DNA from: Juglans regia
Taxonomy: Eukaryota; Streptophyta; Magnoliopsida; Fagales; Juglandaceae
Reading direction: 5' to 3'
Length of the DNA: 64,000 nucleotides
Assembly (NCBI RefSeq): GCF_001411555.2
Contig: NC_049905.1
Coordinates: 21,194,097-21,258,096 of the forward strand
A program made the position numbers and the translations under genes. Under the pieces are notes generated by a model. It was not told the origin of the DNA. It did no database searches and saw nothing but the letters and a program-made list of their open reading frames with translations. Shown one piece after another: positions 33,687 to 48,000 of the stretch. Numbering within the stretch: the stretch's first letter is position 1; every line of letters begins with the position of its first letter.

Positions 33687-34295
33687 TTTTTTGAGTCTTG
33701 GCTTTTATAGTAGTTAAAGTGGGAGGTTTTAATCAGTTATAGGTTGATTGTGTTAATAAGAAAGCTTACAAAAGAAAATGGATTAAAACATTCTACCACA
33801 ATTTCTTACTATGAATATCACCAAATATATAGTTCAAAAAAGAGTAATGCTATAATTATTATGAAATACGATGGGCCTTATAGTCAGCCCACTCGAGTCC
33901 TCGACTAATAGGACCCGCTTATCCAACTCGGGTTTGGAGTTTGTGAAATAAATAATAATATTTATTTAAAAAGAAAGTAGTTAAATTTGAGATATATATG
34001 GAAAAATTATTTTCTAATAATAAATCTTATTTTCATGAAAGAGAGTGCTCTTTACTTTAAAAAGTCTTATTGAATTAGAGCATTGATATTTGTTTATCTA
34101 TATACAAATGCAAACACATATTTACATAACTAGACTATTAAATTGGACTATATTAAATTATGCTTATGTATATATTTCCACAATTATAAACAGTGCATAT
34201 ACAAATAATATTCGTATATACACTGTTTACCTTACAAATACTATTTTATTAATATTTTGTTCTCTCCTCATACTTTCTCCCTCTTTCTCTCCATC
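33687..34295 (+). repeat. Direct duplication, copy 2 (MITE-free)
   Basis: Counterpart of 31856-32660. It also ends with the 'ttagagcattgatatttg' MITE-like piece (about 34075) and 'ctctccatcaacgg'. Confidence 0.88.
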
Positions 34296-34504
34296 AACGG
34301 AATTATATAAAAATAATTAATTTAAAAAAAAATATTTAGTAGATGCTAATTATAAAATATATAAAAAAATTAATTTTAAGAAAAAAATTAATAATAAAAA
34401 ATATATATATTATTTTGACAAAAAAATACATAATTTAATGTGAGATTTTTCTTAAATGATAAAGGCAATCTCTAAAATATGTGATTTTATATTTACATAT
34501 AAGA

Positions 34505-34655
34505 TATTGTTTAGATAATGAATTGAAATGAGATAAAAGTTTAAAATTAAATAAAATTTTATTTTTTAATATTATTATTATTTAAAAATTTTAAAAAAAT
34601 AAATTATTTATTATATTTTACGTATAAATTTTAAAAAACAATAATAATGAGATCG
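34505..34655. mobile_element. Decayed MITE of the 'gagttgagatg' family
   Basis: It runs 'attgtttagataatgaattg' to 'aataataatgagatc', with the inner 'ttatttattatattttac' block shared with 14758-14956 and 55945-56125. It sits about 300 bp upstream of the H3 gene. Confidence 0.5.
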
Positions 34656-34700
34656 GGGGGTAAATAAACCAACGCCCAGGCTCCTAGCTGGTTTATATTG

Positions 34701-35370
<670 letters not shown>

Positions 35371-35939
35371 TTCGGGATTGATAATTGTTCGGCTTATAAT
35401 TAGCGGGGAAAAGAAGCTTTAGCAGTAGATCTGGTTTTCCAGCGTTGTCTTTCTTATCCAAGTTTATTATCTCTAGATCAATGTAATTATATGTAATCCA
35501 TTTCCTCCTTGACCATCTATCTACGGATATGTGTAACTGGTTTGGATTCGAATCTCTGGAAATCGAATGTTATTTTTGTTTTTATATATGGTTTAGATCT
35601 ATATGGTTTGGTTTTTCTGAATGATTCTGATGCATTAGCTTCAGCGAAAACATGCTTGTAAAAGGGTCGGGCGAAATTAGAAGCTGCCCATTTTCCATTC
35701 TCGATTTTGCGTGCATCTTTAGAACCCTAACGAGTTTTTCCAGTTGGGAATTTTTAATTTTAATTGTTCTAGGCATATTTCGTACCCCCATGTCATCTTC
35801 CCACACTATACGAAGAAAGGATAGCAGAGAGAATTCAATTACTTGCATGTCAAACAACATGCACATATATAAAAGCTTAAAGTTTGAAGTTCGGCGCGCG
35901 AGGTACGTACCCCGCGCAATTTAGTGGGCAAAACGAAGT

Positions 35940-35948
35940 GGCGGGAAA
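35940..35948 (+). promoter_or_regulatory. E2F-type site upstream of the WD40 gene
   Basis: 'Ggcgggaaa' contains GCGGGAAA, a full match to the reverse of the E2F consensus TTTSSCGC. It is 132 bp before the ATG at 36080, suggesting S-phase-linked control. Confidence 0.6.
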
Positions 35949-36079
35949 AAAGTGAAACAAATATCAATTCAGCCCGTGGTCAATTGGTTCCCTAACCTTT
36001 AAAAGACTATTTTCCCCCCAACTTCAACTCGGCCTAAACTCTATCCGTACGCCGAATCCCCGAAAAGTCTCTCCGCTTC

Positions 36080-39000
36080 ATGGACAAGTACTTGCTCCCT
36101 CTCAATCCCTCCTCACCCCAAAACCCTAAACCTCTTCGACGGTACAACTATTCTCAACTCTTTTTTCTTCTTTCTTTGTTTTTGTTTTTAATTTGAATAT
36201 GTAGTCTATTTTTTAATGGAAAAAAATTCAAAGGCGACAATGGAATCGATGCGCCATCGAATTGAACGGCCGGTTCGAGCCAAAGTATCGCCACGAGATC
36301 TCCAGCTTGCTGAAGCAATCTTACTACGAGGTTTGGCCATTACTTCATTGCCAGTTTTTGTTGGTTTGGTTTGTTTAAACTGTTTATGTATAAAATAGCT
36401 CATAATTTTTTTATGCTCTTGTTATGGAGAAAAGATCGGTGCGTTTTCGCATTTGTATCACATCGACAGCGTGCCCTGTCAAACGCATGTAAGGGAAAGC
36501 ACAGCTCAGTTTTTTTGTTTTCCTTTTTATCGTTGATTGAGCAGCAGTTTTGTTGGTTCTTGAAATTGTTTTGCTTCTGTTGTACAGAAAAATATGATTG
36601 ACAATGGCGCAAGATTCGCAGGGCAGATGCCAATTAGAAAGTTAGTTTCTACAGTTACGCTATTTACTTTTTCAAATAAAATCTTCACTTTATGTAGAAT
36701 GTGTTTTTTTTTAATCTATATTCGACCAATTTTGTGAATGAATGTGTGCACTTACATGCTTGCACTTACCACTTATGTACCGTGCTTAGAATACTTGCAA
36801 AGGAAGCAAAGTGTCTGCATGAAATTTTGTTAGTTTCTGAGCTACCAACCCCTTGGTCCTGTTTATACGTATAGCAAAAAGGTTGTATTTTTTACGTGCT
36901 TTGGTGTACACAACATGCTGTTACTCTTGTGGTTGTAAAGTGATAATAATTTTGCTTTTCGAAATGGATAAGGATGGACAATAATTGACTGAAAATGTTA
37001 TTTGTTGTATGAGATGTTTTCGATTTTTAAACTGAAGTCATGGTATCCATTACATGCCCAAACAGCTTTGTTGATGGAGAATGCTCACCCATTACTTCAT
37101 GTCTTATAGTTGCAAGTTCCTTCTCCTACCCTTGCAATCTGCCATTTGCCATTTAGTTGAGCAACTTTCCAGTTTCTTGTCAGATGGTATATTGATGTTT
37201 GGACATGTCTTTTGGCCCCACCCCCCCAAAAAAAAAAAAAAACTTTCTGCTGCTTATCTGATACCATTTTTTATTGTCTTTACATGGGGTGGTTCTTTTT
37301 CAGGCAAGGCATCTCTGCAATGGAGTTTGACAACAAGGTGAATGTTGAACCACATTTTTTGTAATCACTTCGTAACCACAAACTACCATATATTTTGCAA
37401 TGTGCACCCGAGAGAACAAAAAGTTTTAATGTACATCCTCAATTATCAATAAGGCTCAATGTGAACACTCGGTTAATATTTAATGCTTAAGATAAATAAA
37501 AAAACCACATGGAATGATCCTAATGACTAGATCCCTTAAGATGAATGAAAAAAGACCTTGTGGCATAATCTTAACTCTTTCACTAGGCTCTGCTAGTGTA
37601 CATTGTCCTTTCGACATGATATTACTAAGATGTTTCTGATACCATTTTATCATGACCAGGGAATTCACTCACCAAATCTTTGTGATACAGCAAAAGAACT
37701 AGTCATAATCAGGGCTCCATATAATTACTAATATAGCACAATTGTAACTTGACACATCAAGTGTGGGAAGTTGTGCATGCTTTCATAATCCACTCCAATC
37801 TATTCTAGATATCACAATGAGGCTCCTAAACCATTCAAGTGAAGAACTTGTTAGATTGAACAAAACTTGTATGTTTCAATTCACAAGCTTTAGGGCTTGA
37901 ATTTCATGAAAAGATGGTTTCCTATTCTCTATTCTGTTTTTTTATTATCACCAAGTTTCAATATGCTTATGTTAATTTATATAATCAACAAAATTTTATA
38001 GTCCTAAAAGATTCATCTCCAAAATTTGTATGTTTTCTTTGTTGAGAATAAAGCTAAAATACTTTCAAAAGTAGTAGTATTTTTGGTTTGTTTGTTTTGT
38101 CTTCTAGGTTTAGTATCTGTCAGTGCATTTCAGGAACTTGTGAGTAATTATGTAGATAATGCTTTGAGGTCAAACCCCACAAAGACTTCTATTTGTCATT
38201 CTGTTATAGTTCTAGGTTGTCTTGTCTTGTTATTTTTACTACTTACTTCACTTGTTCAAGCTTGGGTATTTCTCCTATTTATCTCTACTAACTTTCTTCC
38301 AGGGTATATATCTGGCATCAGTTACAAGATCTGGGTGCCTAGCAGTACATGATTTTGAAGCTCTTTATTGCCAGAGTAGTGAATCATTGCCAAGTAAGTT
38401 CCTACAATACAACTTGTTGTACTGCTCCTCTCTCTTGGCACATATCTGATTTAAAATGTAGGCTTATTCAGGTTTTGGATAGATTTTCCTTCAATTATTT
38501 AACGAGTTGCACACATGTTCTTACACTAAACTTGAGTGTTAGAAGGCATTGTGTGGACAGTCAAAACTTGCATGTATATTATGAAGTGTTCTTAAATATA
38601 CCTTTGTTTACATGTGGCTCAATTCTGCCTTTTATTTCTCATGCTCTGAGGGTGCATATGTATGCTGTGACTTCATTGTGGGCCCTTGTTTCCTTCTGCA
38701 AGACATAATGCTGGGTATTTACAGACACATGCTGCCCCAAGAACTGAAAATGAAAATACCATTCGATGTGTCTAACTTAGCACGCAACATCACTTTCCAG
38801 TGTCTATGCAACAGTGGAAGGATATGCTTTATGAAGATAAAATCATATTCGTATCCTTCAAATTGTCCATGTTCTTCACCTTGCCACTATTTTTTCTAAA
38901 AGGCAGGATGAACTGGAATAATGCTGCTAAATTTATTTAAAATTCCAGTGAAATCATGCTTGATGGTCTATATTCTTCTTTGCTATCTTCTTCAGCAATT

Positions 39001-42000
39001 GTCTGGTTTTCTATCATATGACTATTAGATCAATTGTCTTACCAAGGGTTGCCATGTATCCAAATATCAAATCCATCAAATATAGCTAGCTATCCTTGGC
39101 ATAAACCCATAGTAAGACAATTGTCTTACCAAGGGTTACTTCCTAGACTCTGATCAATTGGCAGTTCATATATGTTCCAATAGTAGGCTTAATGAAATCC
39201 ACATCCCAAATGAATTTAGTAAGAGTAGCAAATCTTATGCATGTTGCATCGTACTGCAGTCACTTCTGTATCGCTTATGCTTTGGAGTCTAATAAATCTC
39301 CTTAGATGTCATTTTTTTAAATGGTGTTTGTATTCATTGCCAATTCAGCTAAGACCCAGTCTGATATCCACGTTATTCTATGCCTTTTTTAGTAATTGAA
39401 CAGTATAACATGATATTATTCTTAAACTTTTGGCAATAGAAGTGCTTAGTGCATAGAACTTTTGTGTTCTGACCTTTAAATCCTCTCTCTATATTTCAAT
39501 CTGCTATCCGACTTGAATCCTAGAGTTATACTTGCACAATAATTTTGAGTTAGCCTATGCCCTCACAAAATCTTGGAAACTCTCTTTTCACATCACAAGA
39601 GTTTTGATTGAAATATCTTCATAGTGTAATTGAAGAACAAACTCATTTTACGTTTACTATATATGTCATTTAAAAAAAAAATGTTGGTAGGCTCAAAGGA
39701 AGACGAAAGTAAGCATTTAATGCACATTTCTTTAAGTCAACAACTTGATGTTGTCCGGTGGAATCGTGCCAACCAAGATGAGGTATGGATTCCACTTTGC
39801 TTCCACTTTTCTTGAATTCATTCAGATAATGATGCATTATGGTTGATACATTACAGACCAGATATGTTATGCTAGAATGTGCCTTCTGCTTGCATTAATG
39901 GTGAAGGTTGCAGTATTGCAGGCCAAGTCTCAAAGATAGTGCCAGTAATATGCCTGTTGAAGGTCGAATCTTCTTGGGGGTACTTCCCCATGAATTAACT
40001 GAGGTGCACTTGTAGTAAACTCCTTGCCAAGGGCCTGTGCACCCCGGGGATTAACCAGGACTTAAGTTTTTGGACCCCCAGGGCCAATAAAAAAGAAATA
40101 TGCCTGTTGAAGGAAATCTGCACATGTAGACAAATATATTATACTTTTGTACCAATTGTTTAAATGAGGAAGTAAAGAAGTCCATAAGTAATCTAGTGAT
40201 TTTAATGCTTACCTGCTACTAACATAGATTTTGAAATAATGTCGAAATGGTGTCTCATCTTCTTTTCAATGAGTTACTATAACTTTTAATGGATGCTTTT
40301 TATCTCTTTGATATAAATCATATCTAAGTAAATGAATGCAGTATGGAGATCTGTTTCTCTCTCTGATGTAGTCTATCCTCTTATGAAGAGAGCTAAATGA
40401 TGACTTTATGACTTCATTTCCTTTTTTTCATTGGATGGATGCATCTCTAACTTTCGACAACCCATCTCAACTGCACAGTGCCTTAATCCTTGTGAAATTG
40501 GGTTGACTCATGGATCCTTGTTTGAACTAATCGGGATCAAACATATGCATCTTTCTCCAACATTTGATTGTAATCCCCTGATGATTTTGTGTGTTTCTTG
40601 ATGCATTAAGTTTGGCTCCTTAATGATTTAATACAACCTTTTCTTTCTAGTCTTTAGGAGCTTTTCAGCCTTAACAAGTGTTAGGCATGCATCTACGATT
40701 AAGAGGATTGAAATTTTAGATACCAACTTAGAGGCTATCATGAAATTTGTAAATGAAATTCTCATTTTCCAAAGATGCCAAAATCTTTTACTTTTATATC
40801 TTTATATGAGTTGGGTTTGAAACATGGTTGACTGGTTTGGTTCTTTCCAATGATTAATTTTAGTTTTCAGTGGTCAACCATTTATCATAAATTAGCTATT
40901 CTCTTTCTTCCTCATTCTGAGTCTGCTAGTCACTCATCAACACTCAAAGCATTATCCTTGAATTATTTTGTATTCTCTCTAAGACATGGAAATAGAATGT
41001 GAACTTCTATTTCATGGTATGCAGGCATGATGTTATGCTTGTTTCTAACTCTCAGAGAGCTAGTAGTCATGTGTGTCAGCCTTAACATCATGTTGTTTGT
41101 GCTTTGAATGATAGTTTTTTTTTTTTGGAATGAAACAAATATACGCATCTCTATCATGTTCCTACTTTTGGAAAGCATCGATCATGTTATTAGATGCATC
41201 TGCTCTTTGGGTGATTAACTGTGTTGTACTTTTCTCATGTCTTAGTTTTCCTCCTGGAATTTTAAACTTATATATATATATACGTTTTTTTCCCTTTTTT
41301 AGGTTGCTTGTACGTCGGTGAAACGTAATGAAGTACTTATTTTTGACATCGGTTATGTCTCTTCTGATCCAGTTGAAGTAAGTTTTTCTCTTTCATCGTA
41401 TTTATGTTTTCACCACGACAGTCTCTTTTGGAAGCATAGATTCTAATTAACTTCAATAGGCTCTCAAGTTCTTGTTTTCTATCTCTTGTATTGGGAACCT
41501 TCTCCTTTGTAGATTTCTTCTATGCTAATTTGTTATAGCATGTAATTATCCACTAAAAATTTCTTTTTATAGAAGGTAATAGACACCCCACACTCCACAC
41601 TCCATACATACACAAGATTTCTCAAATACAGCGTAGGTGACTTAATTCTATGACTTGAAACATTGTTGCTTAGAGTCTTGGTAGGCTGGTTCTTTGCAAG
41701 TATTTGATGGGTCCTTCATGGGACCAGTAATCTCTGTTCTGACATTTCTTTGTTGCATCATTAAATATTTATTGTCAAGGTGTTGTTTGGTGCCACCCAT
41801 ATTTTTCTTTTTATAGGAGGTAGTAGACCCCGCACACTCCACACTGCATGCATACGCAAAATTTCTCAAATACTGTGTACGCAACTTAATTTCAGGACTT
41901 GCAACATTGTTGCTTAGAGTCTTGGCAGTCTGGTTCTTAGCACATATTGGACGGGTCCTTCATGGGAGAAGTAATTTCTGTTCTTACATTTCTTTGTTGT

Positions 42001-45000
42001 ATCCTTAAATATTTATTGTCTAGGCTGCATTGTGGTTTTGTGCTGTGTTTGGTCATATAATTCTAGTATGGCATCTTACATTTTGAATGTATATGATTAC
42101 AATTTTGTTCACTGTTCATTGTTGATGCAGGTATTACGAACAAGACATAATGTCACTGTTCATGGGTCTGACATTCATAAAGGTCTATCTGATCTAGCTT
42201 TTACTTCAATGGATGATTCAAGGTTGGTAAAATAGAGCAGTTTTGTTGGCAGACTTCTGAGAGAACTAACTTATATTAAATAAAGGATATTTTAGTCATT
42301 AGGTCTAAACGTTTAACCCGACGACGTATATCTCTTTTGAACTCAATATTTACATGGATATGAGTTCACCTGAATCCAAGTGAAGAATTTACAAGTTGGA
42401 TGGATTAATGGTCAGCATCTTCTAGTTATGTGATTCAATCTTCAAATCATGTTATTCCCTTACAAAACATATTCTAGTTATGGATCAATACTAATTTCTT
42501 AAAATCATGTTATTCCCTTACAAAACATATTTGTGCAAAATCACTTGTTAGAGTATGATAAATGCTTGTTGTGATGCCATATGATGGTGTGGTTTGGCAG
42601 AATTATGCTCTAAAGCATGTGACTTCTCTTTTTTTCAATGTGCTTTATTGCGTTTAACTGAAATCATGTACTAAGCTCTTTATCCTTGTGCATTTTCTAG
42701 CTCAAGTAAAATTGAAAGAACAACAATTATTTTCATCTATAAATTTGGATGCATTATGGATGGGAAAAGATATTACAGTTTACAAAATTTGACCTTTGAC
42801 GACCATTTGTTGCATGGTTGTGGCCTTACATTTTGGGGTGTTTCATAGACCTTAGTCAATCTAATTGTGAGTAATAGATCTTATTGCAAGTGTGGTTTGA
42901 TCCAGAATTGTAACCTTGAGAGTTGAGATTTCAAATTGATTTAAAGATGAGGTCTTAACACTTGAAGCATGATCCAGGCCGTTGTTTGCTTGAATAATAG
43001 ATTGCAGTCCTTATCTTTCACATTTTAGATGTAATATTTATTTAGTGTTATCCTTTTGTTTGTCTTTTTAGTGGAATCTTGCTTAAGTGATTTAGTCAGT
43101 TTTTCTAATAATATACAATTTTATGGTCATTTTCAATAGGTTACTTGCTTCTGATACATACGGTGTGATCAGTGTATGGGACAGAAGAATGGGTACTCTC
43201 CCATGTCTTGAACTCACGACTAATTCCCCTAGTGCCCTTAATAGTGTTGAATTAAATGTGGAAAATCAGGTTTGTGATCATAACGCCCTTTGTCGTTCAT
43301 TATTAAGGTATTATGAAGAAGATATAATAGTGCCTTTGAGGTGATCGATAAAAAATCTCAGTGTTATTATATATTCTTGAACTGTGTTATCTTCTTTCTG
43401 CATGATGTACATACTTATTTGATTATACAATAAGCTATATAATAGAACTGAGTATGCATGCGAGAATTCCTCCTGGAATTCAGTTCATGAGAGTTGAGAA
43501 AGGCACTTTAGCTTTGGGAAATTACAGTCAGATAATTTCAGGGTAGGGTGCTTTCCATTGCTGTGCAGTGATCATATTTTGGGACCTTTCTTAGAAAAGA
43601 TCTACACTTAGAACTAGAGAACAAGAGCCTTGAGGGAAGGCTAGCTGCAAAGAGGGCTTCTTGCAAAAAGTGAAAAGGCAGAATGTTCTTCATGCTACGT
43701 ACATTTTTTAGTTTTGATTGGTAGTTTACACGAGTGATCGGCATGTCTTGAACCCACATTATATTCATGAATAATTAGTATCTTTTGAATATTCGATAGA
43801 AATATATTTCTATTCCTGGTTAAAGATCTGCATAATGTTAGTGTTGACTGCACTCATTAGCCAATTGGCTCTTGGCTAAATGGCATCTCCTCCCCCCTTA
43901 AGTGAGGGATGAAGGGTTAAGGGTAAGGGTTCAAGTTCAATCCTATCAATAAAAAGTCGTGAATGTACTCCTATGCTGCTTGCTTTATATAAACTTGTAA
44001 CAATTCTCATGGTCCCAAGAAAATGAAAGATTCTCAGCCTTTTTTCTTCTGAGAGAGGGGGGTGTCGGTACTTCTCACCTTATTCAAACTTCAGTTAATG
44101 GTGAATAGCAAGAAATGTATAAGTGTGTCTATGTGTAAGTTTTTATCCCTCCAAGCTGCACCTAGATTTTGTTTTTAAATCTTATGGACCTTAGTTATAA
44201 CTGGTTTATTTATTCTGTAGATCATTTTTGGGGCTGGTAAGCACGGGATAATTTATATGTGGGATCTTCGAGGAGGAAGAGGATCTGCAGCTTTTCAAAG
44301 TCATAAAGAGGTAAAATAGTTTGGTTCTCATTTTTCTTTACAGGTGCTTATTTATTACAACAATTTGAATCAGCATGTGAAATGGCAGTGAGCATTTACT
44401 TGTTTAACCAGAAAAATATTGATAGTTTTTGTAACAGCCCAAGGGAGCCCAAGCTACATATGGGCCTACTCTTCAAAAGGACTAGTCAATTATACAATTG
44501 GAGTACCATTAGAACCATTATAAAGAGCAAGAACATAAGCAATGTGGGATCCCATACACTACCTATTCCAATCACTTATTATTCAATATGGGGGTATCAC
44601 AGTCTCCCTCCCCCCCCCCCCCCACACACACACACACACACACACGCAAAGGGTCTAATACCATTTGTAATGCCCCAAGAGAGGCCCAAGATTTGGACGT
44701 ACACTTTAAAAAGACCAGTCAATGATACAATTGAAGCTCCATTTGAACCATTACAAAGAGCAATAACTTCTCATTCCCAAGTGATGTGAGATCCCACTAC
44801 CCTTATCACTTATCTTTCAATATGGGGGAATCACAATTTTTTGGTTTTGGCCGCATCAACAATTTTATCTCTGGCTCTGTTGTATTGTTTCTTCTCAGAA
44901 TATTTTGTTTTGAGGTGCTCATGTAGGACAAACTTGTCTGTGCTTTTTGAGGAACTTTTTCAACCTGTCATTTGAGTTGTAGCTACATCTAATACAAGAT

Positions 45001-48000
45001 AGAACACATTATAATATACATTTTTCTTCCATCTACTAATTTGTGAAATCACATAGGACATATTTAGTAAGTGAAATTTTCTTATTTTGAGAATTTTTTG
45101 AAAAGCATTATAGGTTTGTTTTGCATTGGGTTTTGTGAAAGTGGGTAGCAAGAATGAAAAGTTGTTTGGATAAAAAATGTTTGAGATGTGTTTTGTAGGA
45201 TAAAATTTTTTTTTATAAGTAAACGGTTAAATTATATTAATACAAATAGGCATAGCCCAAGTACACATTTTGTAGGATAAAAGTTTTCTAGATGTGTTTT
45301 GTTTTGAGTTTTGTGAAAGTTGTTTTGGTTTCTGTTTGTTTGTTAGTTTTTTTTTTTTCTTTTTTTTTGTCTAAAAAACAAAAGCAAATATTTAGATGAA
45401 ACTTTTGAGAGATGAACAAATTTTTGGAGTTCAAAAGATGTATGGATTCAGAGGGAAATAATTTTAAAAACTTTTGAAAAATCCCTTAAATCAAACATGC
45501 ACATGGCTTCTTAATGGTATTGTGAATCCTCCTTGTATATAATTTATTTTATTGCCGTTCAGGTATGTCATCCACCTCTAACATCGTTGAAGCTAGCATC
45601 AATGCTAGACAAAATTGAGCCTCTGAAGGTATGATGACTTCATCATTATGTATGTCAATTTGACTATCTACCCATCATTAATAAACTTATAACACCAGTA
45701 CTTCTCTTTTCCACATGACAGGGCATGCACATTGGCCTTCTATAGATTTTCATTTTAAGATGCCTTTGAATTGCACACCATTTATTCCTTGGAAATTGAA
45801 TTTGGTATTCTTATTTTTGTAATATATGGCCAATTCCTTAGATTCAATAAAATTTTATTTTACCTATAAAAAAAAAAATCTGACCCGTTATACTGATAAA
45901 AAAATCTCTTGCCCATTGTAATTGTGTTTACTTCAGATAAAAGAAAAAGTTTAGTTTTTGTCCGCATTTTCTTATATGATGCTTCAATGCTCCAGAAAGC
46001 TTTATGAAGCTATGAATGCCCATAAATGTCAGTACTTGTTTGCACTTCCTATTTACCTTAGGCATTTGGAACACATGTGCATTGATTCGGTTAAAAACAT
46101 TGTTACAGATGGAATGTGAGAACCAAAGTTGTTCTTTTCCTGAATGAGTGTGTAATCATCAAAGTTCAATGTATCTTTTCTCTATCATTTCTTAATAATA
46201 TAAAAAAAGATGTCACCACCAGAACTATATATTTAATGATTATATATCTATGAATTAACAATTTAACAGCACTTGGCAGAAAATTTTAACATAAGCGAAA
46301 TACTTTTTCTAAGGGATCTACTGTATATGGGTTTCCAGTAGTGCACCCCAAGGATAATATATTATGAACTCTATTATTTCCTTTAGAAAAAAGGTGCTTC
46401 AGTTTCCCTAATGGGGAAAATGTTTTGAAATGTTAATTATTTAGAGGGTCTCTTCTGATTAATTTTTTAGTACTGAATGAAGGTCAACTTTTGCAGACTC
46501 TTAGTTTATCACTCTTCATTATTTGGAAATGCTCTCTTTATCACATGTTGTCAGTATCATGCAGGCACAGTCACATATCATTTCGAAGGAAATACACTCC
46601 ATTGATTTTGATCCATCTTGCCCATATCAACTGGCATTCCATCTTGATGACGGCTGGTAGATTTGGAAATGAATCCAATTTTTGTTCATTTTGTATCTTC
46701 TATTCTTCAGTTTTGTGACATGTTGAATTGATAAATTCTGACAATAATTAGCATGGATTTACTCATTGTAGGTCAGGTGTTTTGAATATATACAATTTCC
46801 AAGTTACACATGTTCATTGCCCTCCCCCTGCATGGCTGTAAGTGAAGTTGAATAAATCTGAAATTGAACCTTGTTTTTTAATGTCCAAAGCCTTGAAACT
46901 ACCATGAATTAACTTTGTGCTTGTTTCTGGTTGATTGGTGGGGGGGTGTTTAGAAATGATTCCAGCACTTCATCAGATTTGTTGTATTTGAGGAAACCAT
47001 CATGGCTGCCAACATTTTCAGTAAGGATTGTCATACATTGGCTTATTATGGTGTTTTATGAGTATTGGCTTTTATTGGTTATTGATCCACTGGCTTTAAA
47101 ATTATGTATATCCTTTTTCTTATCAGGGCACTTAGTTTTAAAATAGCAACATTTGATTCATAATTCCCCAAGAAAAGAGTGACGTGTTGTGGTAGAATTT
47201 ATACAATTCAATACAACAGTATAAGGGAGCCATAGAACAAGGCAAAATTGAATGTACTTTAGTTCTCAGCTTCTGCAATCATTTACTGGCCCCAAGCCTT
47301 GGCCCAGGTGGTGAAGATGTGGGTGTGGGCTGGGGTTGATCTTAGTGCAGTCTTGCTTAGCAACTATTGTATGTCTATATTGTTTCTAGAAGTCAATCTT
47401 CAACATTGATGATGATTGGCACTAAGCATAAAAAACTTTTGTTTACTTGTAAATTTTTCTTATGTTTAGTTTAGAACTGTATGATTTTTAATCTTCAAGG
47501 GCTTACTTTAGTCAAAGCATTAGACTTGGCTTCTTTGGCATTCAAAGCTTTAAGCTTGGCTCAATCAATTGATAAGCAAAAAATTGTCAAATCCAAGTCA
47601 GCAAGCTGTATATGTATGAAGAATGGTAGTGCTTATGTTGTGATAGTCATTGCTGTATGGGGAAAATGTTTCTCCATCTAACCAAATCTGAAAGTATAGT
47701 TTTACGCTGATGTCTTCTGATGCAGCTTTATGCGGTTGGATCAACATCTGACAAAGGTATTCATCTTTTGGATTTCTATCCAGACCCAAGTTCTCCCTGC
47801 CATGTAGACCACAAGTAAGAAACTCCCCTCTATAGTAAACATTGTAAGATGACCTGTCGTTCAAAGGGGAATGTTCTGATTTTATGACCAAATTTACCAG
47901 CATGGGAAACTGATAGTACAGCAAATATAAAAGTATAAAGTAATTTAGATAACAATATATGTCCTTCATAGTGGTCGACTTTTTTTGGGGGGTGGGGTGG

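Noticed and set aside
36216..36398. Open frame reading through the exon 2/intron 2 border of the WD40 gene
   Set aside because: The spliced frame (CG plus GCGACAATGG) keeps one reading frame through all 17 exons, so the other frame is a shadow.
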